50,308 nt of DNA from Brachionus koreanus (taxonomy: Eukaryota > Rotifera > Eurotatoria > Ploima > Brachionidae): NCBI GenBank assembly GCA_016987375.1, contig PJRA01000051.1:130113-180420 (forward strand). Direction: 5' to 3'. The notes below the pieces were generated by a model that had not been told where the DNA came from, did no database searches, and saw nothing but the letters and a program-made list of their open reading frames with translations. This document shows positions 1 to 9,700 of the stretch, in pieces (position 1 is the stretch's first letter; every line of letters starts with the position of its first letter). The position numbers and the translations under genes are program-made.

Positions 1-644
1 AAATGTCAACAAGTATTAGTGGTTTTATCAAAAATAATAAGGACAAGGAAATAAGTTTGAGTGCCTGACTGGGCTGTCACAGCAAGTTTCCAGCCCTGTT
101 CAAAAAGAAGAAGATGGCTGTTTTACGTCTCACTTTTTCACAAAAGAAATTTTTACGAAATAACTTATTAGTAGTTAGAAAATCTTCATTCTAGCATGAA
201 ATTATTTAAATTAGAAAGATTTTAATTTAGTGTTTTTTTTTCAATTAAATTTTCCTGGTTAATTAATGAATTAAGTTGCATACTTAGATAAAATAATTTA
301 AAATAATTATTTATAAAAATAAATTATACAAAAAAAAAAATTTCTCAAATAATAACATTCAACAAAATACTAAAGAATAAATTAATATTTTGACAACATT
401 TGAGTTGAGCCTTGAGAAACTCTTTTTTTTACAAAGCCTTGAGTTAATTTTATGTTTCTTTATTTTATATTGATCGATTCATAATTTCACTAACTAATGA
501 CAATAATTTACATAATCACATGCACACAAACTCTCTAAATTAAAAAATGAAAAAAAATTAGAAAGCTTAATTAAACCTAATATAAAAATAAAAAAAAGAC
601 TAATTTTTTCATAAGATTAATCTAAAAGCAAAAAAAGATACGTA
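1..644. other. AT-rich flank upstream of acetyl-CoA synthetase
   Basis: No coding region is visible. Apart from the repeat fragment at 61-145 the stretch is A/T-run-rich DNA. An in-frame TAA at 618-620 closes the acetyl-CoA synthetase frame just upstream of its ATG. I see no convincing promoter motif. Confidence 0.6.
61..145 (-). repeat. Fragment of the GC-rich ~595-bp repeat family (reverse copy)
   Basis: Read on the minus strand this matches the first about 80 bases of the repeats at 1962 and 5285: GTGAGACGTAAAACAGCC, then an ATCxTCxTC block, a GGGCTGG block and a GACAG block. It is divergent and truncated, so it looks older than the two full copies. Confidence 0.6.
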
Positions 645-3600
645 ATGAGTTTTTTGAGCTCAACGCTAGCTGAATTGAATTTATTCTCGGAAAGTATTTC
701 AACTTATGAACAACTATACAAATTTAGTGTTGAGAAGAGTGACGAATTTTGGTCCATACTAGGCCGAAGTCGTCTTGAATGGATCAGAAATTTCGACCAA
801 GTTCACTCTGGTCTGGGTTTTAGCGACACAAATTTTGAGCAAAAATGGTTTCTAAATGGAACATTGAACGTGTCTGTGAATTGTATAGACAGACATTGTC
901 GCACTAAGCCAAACAAAACAGCTCTTATATGGGAAAAAGACGAGCCTGGTCAACACGAATCAATCTCATATGCACAATTAAGCTCATTGACAAACAAATT
1001 TGCCAATTTACTTTTATCAATTGGTGTACAAAAAGGAGACACAGTCATAATTTACATGCCAACTTGTTTGTATTCAGTGGTTGCAATGTTGGCCTGTGCT
1101 CGCATTGGAGCAGTGCATAGTGTGGTATTTGGTGGCTTTTCAGCCGAATCATTGGCTTCAAGAATTCAGACTTGTAAATCAAAAGTAGTTATCACATCGA
1201 ATCAGGGTTGTCGTGGTGGAAAAATAATTGATTTTAAAAAAACTGTCGATAAAGCATTGGAGAGTTGTGATTTTGTTAAAAATGTTCTAGTTTACAAGCG
1301 GACATCAAATTTTTTTCAACTAAATAAAAATGATTTAGTAATTGATGAAGTAATTAAGCAAAAAAAAAATTTCTATTATTTTTTTTACTAAATTTATTAA
1401 AAAAAAAAAAGTTGATTGAAAAATTTTCTGATGTTTGTGAACCAGTTGAAATGGATTCAAATGATCCGTTGTTTATTTTGTTCACTTCTGGAAGTACTGG
1501 CAAGCCTAAAGGTTTAGTGCATTCGAGTGCAGGCTATTTACTAGGAGCAAGTGTTACACAACAGTTGGTTTTTGATTATAGAGAAAATGATGTGTTTGGT
1601 TGTTTGGCTGATATTGGATGGATAACTGGACATAGTTATGTGGTGTATGGGCCCTTGTGCAACGGAGCAACAAGTGTGCTTTTTGAAAGCACGCCGACTT
1701 ATCCAGATCCCGGTCGATATTGGGAAACAGTCGAACGTCTCAAAATAAATCAATTGTACCTGGCTCCAACTGCAATTAGACTCTTGATCAAGTATGGCAG
1801 TGATTATGTTCAAAAATATGATCGATCATCTCTAAAAACTTTAGGATCAGGTAAATGAATAATTATTAAAATTTTCTTTCGTAAGGTAAATAAGTCAATA
1901 CATTGCATTATATTGTGAGAAAAAGATCTTTTTAATAGAGCTTTAATTGAATTTTGGAAATATTTGAAAAAGTAAAAAATGAGACGAAAACAGCCATCCT
2001 CCTCTTTTCTCAATCGGGCTGGGAACCGACTATGGCAGAGTTATGACTGGCGCCTTCCCCTAAGAAGCTCGTGGGACGTTCATCATAAACAGCGCCACTC
2101 ATCCGAGCACTTTAAATTGGCTGCGAACTCGGCAACTATTTACAACTAGCTTGGAACCACAAACCAAGCGACAATCTCATAGAGAGAAAGCCTTAACTTT
2201 AAGCTTCCAAAGTTACGTCTATCTGCAAAGGGTCAGCCGTAAAACAAGCTCTTGCTCCTTTCGGATTTCATACTGGGTGATGGTCGAAGCCAGCGGCACC
2301 CTCATACTACAAAACTTGGACAAAGATCCGTAGATCTATGTGCCCATCTTACAGCTCTTTCACAAACTACGTAGAAGACCACTCAAAGTGGCTGCCAGCC
2401 CCCTCCTCGTTTTCTCATCAGGGCTTGGGACCTGCAATGGCAGAGTTAGAAAGGCATTATTCTCTTCTGTCTGACTTAATTATGTAGAAAATAAATAAAT
2501 GAAACAAAAATTAAATTAAAGCACATCTTTTTATACCTTGTTAAATTAGTTAAATTGGTTAAATTGGTTAAAGTTAAATTTTCTTTTAAAAAAAAATTTG
2601 ATCCAGCTAAAAGTTTATACCATGATCTCTTAAAAGTGGTGAATTTTTTTTTCAACGGTTAAATGATGCTCTAATCGTTTTGAGCAGTACACATTTTACT
2701 CACATACACATACATCCTTTTGTCTGTTAAAATGTTTAGGCAGAAAACAAAATCAATTTAATAATAGAATATGAGAAGCATTTTCATAAATAAATCTTTC
2801 ATTTTTTGAATTATAAAAAATTGATAAATTGATTTTATATTCAGCCTAAACATTTTAACAGACTAAAGAGTGTTTTGGTCTTATGTTTAATAGTTGACTT
2901 ATTTCTAATAGAGTCTCTTTCTCATTTAATTCGCATCAATTAAAGGAAAATAAAAAAAAATTTTTTTAAGTTGGTGAACCGATCAATATAGAAGCATGGA
3001 ATTGGTATTATGAAATAGTAGGTGAAAAGCGCTGCAAGATAGCAGATACATGGTGGCAGACAGAGACAGGCAGCCATTGCATAACCCCATTGCCATGCAG
3101 TATAGATGATCCAATAAAGCCTGGAATGGCCATGCGGCCTTTCTTCGGAATTCAACTGGCTTTGATCGATCAAAATGTACTCAATTTTCTATTAACTAAA
3201 TTTCTTAGAAAAAGTTTAGAAATTAAATTTTAGGGCAATGAGACCAAAATGAAAAATAGCCGAGGTGTTTTATGCATAAAGAAACCTTGGCCCAGTATGG
3301 CAATGACTGTGTTCGGAGACCATGAGCGTTTTTTGCAAACATATTTAAAGCCTTACAAAGGATTATTTTTTAGTGGCGATGCTGCACTCTTCGACGAAGA
3401 TGGTCACGTGAGAATAACTGGTCGTGTTGATGATGTAATGAATGTAAGCGGACACAGAGTGGGCACTGCCGAAATAGAAAGTGTTCTAAACGAGCATGAA
3501 GACGTGGCCGAATCGGCCGTGGTCGGCTTTGCTCACGATGTGACTGGCGAGGCCATATTCGCCTATGTCGTCCCCAAAGAACAAACTAACAGTCAAGATA

Positions 3601-3880
3601 TCATAGCTGAACTTAAACTACTGGTCAGACAAAAAATAGCTGCACATGCTGTGCCAAGCAAAATACTTGTATTAATTGAAAAAAGAAAAAAAAATTCTTT
3701 TTTTCACTAATTTTATTTTGTGTTTAGATAACAAAACATTTGCCCAAGACTAGATCTGGTAAAATAATGAGAAGAATATTGAGAAAATTTGCCAACAATG
3801 AGTTCAATCAACTTGGCGATTTGTCTACTCTATCTGAACCAAATGTCATTGATGAAATAAAAAATTTACTTATCAAATAA
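645..3880 (+). CDS. ACSS1: Acetyl-CoA synthetase, 5 exons, complete
   Basis: Activates acetate to acetyl-AMP and then acetyl-CoA (ANL adenylate-forming family). Model: join 645-1349, 1412-1850, 2971-3176, 3234-3668, 3728-3880; every phase closes and gives 645 residues, a normal length. The start is fixed by an in-frame TAA at 618-620. Visible motifs: P-loop-like [10 protein letters not shown] (260-269), WWQTETG (409-415), SGD at about 497, [13 protein letters not shown] hinge region (513-525) and the C-terminal [12 protein letters not shown] with catalytic Lys607. The C-terminal half ([24 protein letters not shown]) recalls the ACSS1 type more than ACSS2, yet no clear mitochondrial presequence is seen, so location and symbol are tentative. 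Introns are 62, 1120, 57 and 59 nt; the long one carries a repeat insertion. An AATAAA lies at 3926-3931. The gene is convergent with the next one, 170 bp away. Confidence 0.93.
1962..2556 (+). repeat. GC-rich ~595-bp dispersed repeat, copy A (in ACS intron 2)
   Basis: Nearly identical to 5285-5884; by eye they differ at one base near the start and in a short stretch around 2178-2193. It is markedly richer in G+C than its surroundings. Two related half-units occur inside it, near 1996-2045 and 2400-2452, each with a CCTCCTC run, TTTTCTCA, a GGCTxGG block and ATGGCAGAGTTA. The 3' end runs into TTAAATTxG tandem units (2541-2580), as LINE or SINE tails do. The 60-codon frame in this copy (2151-2333) is not preserved in copy B because of indels, so a coding role is unlikely. 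Most likely a non-autonomous retroelement. Confidence 0.8.
2717..2867. repeat. Foldback / MITE-like inverted repeat
   Basis: Arms of about 40 nt (2717-2758 and 2828-2867) are inverted copies sharing TCTGTTAAAATGTTTAGGC and then AAAATCAATT, separated by about 70 nt. It lies in ACS intron 2. The ends and any target duplication are not certain. Confidence 0.6.
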
Positions 3881-4050
3881 TTTTCTTTTTTCTTTCTTTT
3901 TCTTATTAATTCAAATAGATTTAGAAATAAAAATTTTTTTTTGAAAATTTTTTCTTTAATTTTTTATTCTAATTTTTTTGAATGGTTTAAGTTAAATAAA
4001 TCTTTTTTGTTTTTGTTGTTGTTGTTTAGAAAAAAAGAATGATTAAAAGC

Positions 4051-4384
4051 CTAGTGCTTTTGAGTGTGATCAACAGGGTATCGTTGATGTTCCAAATCAT
4101 GGGCAAATTTGTGTCCAATACTGTGATGCACAGCACTGTATGGAGTAAACGAAACATCAGCACCTATTCATTAGTAAAACTTGAAATTAGAGTTCTTTTA
4201 CTTTTTGTTCTAAAGTACCTTTGAGGATGACGTAGGTCCATCCGGTTGCTAGAGCCAGACTAGTGGCGCAAAAGGCTCTAAAGTACATTGAGTTGTTGTA
4301 GAATTTACGCCATGGGAACATGGCAAAATGTTGGCTCAATGACATTGGATACATGACTCGTCTACCGTGATCGCCTAGAACCAT
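4051..4384 (-). CDS. Unrecognised 92-residue single-pass membrane protein, 2 exons
   Basis: Model on the minus strand: exon 1 is 4384-4219, exon 2 is 4163-4051; the 55-nt intron has GTACTT...AATAG ends and phase 1. The product begins MVLGDHGRRVMYPMSLSQHF, has one likely transmembrane segment at about residues 35-55 (FRAFCATSLALATGWTYVIL) and a His-rich tail ending DHTQKH. Size, one helix and charged ends resemble small accessory subunits of mitochondrial respiratory complexes, but I do not recognise the family and name none. TTTAG just before the 5' leader (about 4400) could be a splice acceptor. It is convergent with acetyl-CoA synthetase. A + strand frame over the same bases is its shadow. 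Confidence 0.65.
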
Positions 4385-5284
4385 TTTTCCGTTTGATCAA
4401 ATCTCTAAACAAATAAAAATTGATGAATTAAAATAGCGTTTTATATTAAAATAAAATTTTTAATTTTAATAAATTAATTTTTTAGATTTAAAATAGCGTA
4501 TTGATGCTTAGAATATTTTGAATGCAAACAAAGACTAGATGCGATTTTTTTAAAGCCAAACTTTAGTTTCATTGCAAAACAAAGTTTTTATTTAGTCTTG
4601 ATTTTTGAATTTTTTATATAATTAACCAAACAATTTAACCGTATTTTAGGAATAGAAAGTATTGAACAATTTTAAATTGTTAAATTTGTAAAATTTGGAT
4701 TTTCAAAAAATTTTAATTCAAAAATTTATTGCAACAGGAATTAGACGGTGAAGATAGATATGACCAAAAACGCGAAAAGAAATAATAATAATATGTTTAC
4801 CCGAAAATTTTAACAAATAAACAAAAAATATTCTCGTATTGGTTTTAAATACAAACAATTTTGATTTCAAAAAATTGATTCAAGAAAGAGATTTGAAATA
4901 AAAACCTAAAGATTAGGCTGGAGGTTTAGTTAATAATGATTATTCTGTTTGTCAGAATTATTTTTAGAAGATGCATTATTGAGATATAAAAGTGTAATAA
5001 ATACTAAAAGACATATTTTGAAAAGGGAAAGAAAATCAAAATTAATAAATTAATTATATTCAATTTAATTAAAATTAAATAAAAAATTTTTTTTATTGTT
5101 GTCTGTTATTCTTTCATTAAATTTATCTAAAATTATTATTTTTAGCTTTATAGTCTAAAAAGGGGTCGTGTTCAGCAGTCCGTGTTCTGATTTTAAGAAA
5201 AGCCGAATTAAATTGATTTAATTAATAATCATTTTAAATTTACTAGTCTTCTATAAAACATATAAAATATTTTTTTTTAAATTA

Positions 5285-5884
5285 ATTTGAAGAAGTAAAA
5301 AATGAGATGAAAACAGCCATCCTCCTCTTTTCTCAATCGGGCTGGGAACCGACTATGGCAGAGTTATGACTGGCGCCTTCCCCTAAGAAGCTCGTGGGAC
5401 GTTCATCATAAACAGCGCCACTCATCCGAGCACTTTAAATTGGCTGCGAACTCGGCAACTATTTACAACTAGCTTGGAACCACAAACCAAGCGACAATTC
5501 TCAATTTGAGAGAAATGCCTTAACTTTAAGCTTCCAAAGTTACGTCTATCTGCAAAGGGTCAGCCGTAAAACAAGCTCTTGCTCCTTTCGGATTTCATAC
5601 TGGGTGATGGTCGAAGCCAGCGGCACCCTCATACTACAAAACTTGGACAAAGATCCGTAGATCTATGTGCCCATCTTACAGCTCTTTCACAAACTACGTA
5701 GAAGACCACTCAAAGTGGCTGCCAGCCCCCTCCTCGTTTTCTCATCAGGGCTTGGGACCTGCAATGGCAGAGTTAGAAAGGCATTATTCTCTTCTGTCTG
5801 ACTTAATTATGTAGAAAATAAATAAATGAAACAAAAATTAAATTAAAGCACATCTTTTTATACCTTGTTAAATTAGTTAAATTT
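5285..5884 (+). repeat. GC-rich ~595-bp dispersed repeat, copy B
   Basis: Second full copy of the element at 1962-2556, about 3.3 kb away in the same orientation. Both begin after AAGTAAAAAATGAGA and end at CCTTGTTAAATTAGTTAAATT. The high similarity points to recent amplification or exchange between the copies. Small indels near 5497-5520 destroy the frame seen in copy A. Confidence 0.82.
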
Positions 5885-5947
5885 TTTGAAAGGCTAAAAA
5901 TAATACTATTTTTGTTTTTATTGCATGATTATGTAACGGTTTTTCGT

Positions 5948-6035
5948 TTTTTTTTTTTCAACTTTGGTACTCCTTACTCTGTCATAGCCGCTTCCCGGCT
6001 TGGCTGAGAAAACGAGGAGGATGGCTGTTTATTTA
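5948..6035 (-). repeat. Short reverse copy of the repeat's first unit, with A-run
   Basis: On the minus strand it starts AACAGCCATCCTCCTCG, passes TTTTCTCAGCC and GGCTATGACAGAG, and ends in an A-run of about 11 (5948-5959). It contains only the 5' half-unit of the longer family, followed by poly-A, so this half-unit may be a SINE-like module in its own right. Confidence 0.6.
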
Positions 6036-6781
6036 ATTCATTATTTTGACATCTTGAGTTATCACAAATGAATGTTTTTACTACATCTGTGTCTAAGTAA
6101 ATTATTTTTCTTCTAACTTGAATATATTTTTTTCATAACATGTAGTGAATAATTATTTTAAGAAAATCTTTATATTAAATTTATGTATTATTAAATTTTT
6201 TTTATTTTAATTAAATAATTTTTATTTTCATTTTCATGAAGCATCACCGATTTAGTTTAAACAATCTTTTGGTTATTTCCTAAAAGATTTGTTAGCTTTG
6301 ACTGACCCTTAAAAAAAAAGCAGTTTTTAAAAGATACAAATTTAAAATTTTTTTGTTCATTTTTTGACAGTTTTTTTTTTGCGAAAATTTTTTCAATCCT
6401 CCTAATAAACTCAATTATATTTATTAAAAATTTTCTAAAAAAATTTTTATCCAAAACCTACTTAGTGCTTTTTTTGTTTGTCTTTCAGGTAAAAAAGCTG
6501 ATTTTTAAAATTAACTCTTTTGTTTTTCTTAATTTGCTTTGATAAATATTTAATATAATAATATATTGAGAATTTTGGAGTTGAAACTTTCCTATTGGCA
6601 TGAATTATCAAATTGTCAATCAGTTTTAAGTAAACAATCGAACAAGCATTAGAATATGTTGATTTGAAAAAAATAATGTTGCCATGACAACAAAAAGCAT
6701 TTAGTTTGTTAGTTACTAGCAGTTAGCTTTTGCTCAGACGAAATAAACGGATAAAAAAATCTATCTGAATATTGGCAAAAA

Positions 6782-9700
6782 ATGCCCGGACCAAGACAGA
6801 CCAAAGTTAAGGTCTACTTGCGCAGTAGACCATGTGAAAACTTTGCAGACGATATGATCGAATTCGGCTCCGATGGAAAAGTAACTCTCACCAAAAAAAC
6901 ACCAAAAATATTAAATTTTTTTTTTTGTTTCAAGACTGTAAATATTTATAATAGAAAAAAGGCAAACAGTCAGGCCTATGTCAACAACCAAATAAATGAC
7001 TGGTCGTTCAAAGTCGACGGCATACTGCACAATGTAACACAGGACGCCGTATTTGACAAAGTAGTCAGAGAAATAGCCATGAGCGTTTTGGACGGATACA
7101 ATGGCACGGTTCTGTGCTATGGTCAAACAGGAGCTGGCAAAACTTTTTCAATGACCGGTGCAACTGAAAACTACCAACAGCGAGGCATCATTCCCAGAAC
7201 GATTCAACACATATTTAGAGAAATGCACAACAATCAGGATAGAAATTTCACAGTCAGGTATTTTAATTAAAAATTAAAAATGTGGTTGAAAAAATTTTTG
7301 CGTTTTTTCTATATAACTTTGTTTAATTTACCAATAAAAAAAAGCTTCAGATAATCTTCAAAATATAAACCATTATGTTCTAAAGTCTTAAGCCAACTAT
7401 CACTTAGTTAAATATCTTTAAGTTAAGCATAAATTCGTTCTAATTATTTAGAATATAGTTCTGCATTTATGGCATAACCGTTTGCAAGACTGATCTTCTT
7501 TAGGATGGATCCAACCATTGATTTCTGTTATCATAATTTCGAAAATAGATCCGCTTTTCTTTTAAAGTAAAAATCGGAAATTACTCAAAGATTTTTTAAG
7601 TAATTTCCTACAAATTTCATTGCATCGTTGAATATAAAAATTTTTCAATTTGTCATAATCTTTAAGATCATTTTTCCGCAAAAAAGTAAAAATAAAAATA
7701 AAGAGAATAACAGCAAAAAAAGAATAATCAAAAGTAGTTAATAAAGTTTAGACTCGATGGTTTTTTACATAAAATAATAACAAAAAATAATGAGAGCAAT
7801 TGTATAATATTTTACACAGAGTTAAATACTAGTGACTTGGTAAACGCATGAGATCATAGAATTGCACTGTAAAACTATAGACATATAAGTTGACAAGAGT
7901 CGGTGTTGTAGTTATTTAGAGAATTACTACAAAATCATGAGGAACAATTCAACAACGTCTGTAAGCTTTGTTATTCAAATTGATGTGATGAGATAGATAT
8001 CGATAATATTGATGTCTAAAGATTATTTGTTAATTGACAACTACTAAGCTTGTGGTTGCTCCCAATTAAAAATATGCTAAAATTAGCGTAATTTTCCGAA
8101 TTTAGTGACATGACTTTAAAATAGAGTACTCTATTTTAGTGACACGCTGCTATAACATGTAAAAGATTCTTTTGTGACATGTCATTAAATTCGGATGCTT
8201 ACGTTAAAATTAAAAAATCTTCAAAAAAACGATTAAGATTAGTAAGATTTGAGAAAATCATAACAAGTTTGTAAATTAAGACAAGGGTTTTTTTGATTTT
8301 GTCAATTTTCTTGTCTTCGAGAAGATTAAGCGGATCAATTTTTTTGAAAATTAGTTTTTTTTGAATTTTGCATTTGATGCAGCACCAAAAATTATTTTTA
8401 CTTTAAAATTGAGTCTTAACACTAGAAGCACCAAATGAAGGGGTTAGGTTGAAAAATTTTTAAATCCTCATATCTTTTGAATGGATTTTTCAAATAAATA
8501 TATCTTTTTTGAATTATGTAGATTTTAAAATTTTCTTTAAAAAATGATATTACTTTATAAAATTCTTTTAGTTTTTTTATAAAATATTTATGAACTAAAA
8601 AAACCTGAAAAAATGCTTGGTGCTTCTAGTGTTAATGACACATGACACACTTTTATCTACTTATATTTGATTTTATCTATTTTTAATTAAAAAAAAATAC
8701 CTACTTAAAAAATAATTATCTACTGACAAAAAATATTCCCATTTTATTATTTTATTAATAAACAAGAATTGGTTATATTGAAATTTACAATGAACAATTG
8801 TACGATTTGCTGTCTGCTGAGCCACTGTCAAATGCGACCGAGTTCAGCTCTGGTCTTTCGATTTACGACGATAGGGGCGATGTTTTTGTCAAAGGACTCA
8901 CTTACCAAATATGTTCGTCCGAAGAAGAAGCACTAAATCTCTTGTTTGAAGTAGTTTATAAGCTTGTTTATGCTGTCGGTTTTTATTGATTAATTGTTTA
9001 AATCAAGGGCGAAACAAACAGGTCGATTGGAGCTCACATTTTAAACAAAGAAAGCTCCAGATCGCACTGCATTTTTACAATTAGAATTGAAAGCAAACCC
9101 ATATCATCGTCCAGTGATAAGTACACTTTGTCCAAATTGAATTTAGTCGATTTGGCTGGCTCGGAAAGACTCGCCAAGACCCAGGTACTATAAGAGACTG
9201 TTTTTTTTTTCAGTTTTTGATTAAAATTTTTGTAAAGTCACAAGGCATAACACAAAAAGAGGCTCAATACATAAACAAGTCGTTGTCTTTTCTTGAACAA
9301 GCAGTTATTGGTTTGTCCGATTCAAGGAAACCTTTTGTTCAATTTAGACAATCTAAATTGACGCATTTACTAAAAGACTCAATTGGTGGCAATTGTATGA
9401 CTAGAATGATAGCAAATATTTGGCCTGAGGGAAGGCATATGGAAGAAACTGTAAATTTTTTTGGAACAAAAAAAAAATTTTTTCTAAATTTTATTTTTTA
9501 AGGTGTCAACTTTGAGATTTGCCGGCCGAATGATGAATGTGACAGTAGAGCCGGCTATCAACGAAATCATAGATCCTATGGTATGTTACACATTTATTGC
9601 CTATACATTTAAAGATTTTTTTAACTCCTCTTTAAAGAGGATTAATATTTTTAAAGCTCTGTAGTTTCGTAAAATCGCCACAAATTTAGAAAAAAAAAGT

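Larger units (their letters stand above)
4385..6781. other. Repeat-bearing spacer between the small gene and KIF9
   Basis: Divergent intergenic region that should hold both upstream regions. It contains the full repeat at 5285-5884 and a reverse fragment at 5948-6035. The rest is A/T-run-rich with no frame that looks coding. Confidence 0.6.

Noticed and set aside
2020..2060. Possible tRNA-like or Pol III box in the GC-rich repeat (ATGGCAGAGTTATGACTGG)
   Set aside because: Only a loose box A resemblance; no convincing box B or cloverleaf could be drawn, so no tRNA gene was called.
2151..2333. 60-codon frame inside repeat copy A
   Set aside because: Broken by indels in the otherwise near-identical copy B, so not maintained as protein.
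4039..4224. + strand frame between ACS and the small gene
   Set aside because: Lies opposite the spliced minus-strand gene, which has better phase and protein character.
6257..6454. 65-codon minus-strand frame upstream of KIF9
   Set aside because: Phe/Lys/Asn-rich translation of A/T runs; no support.
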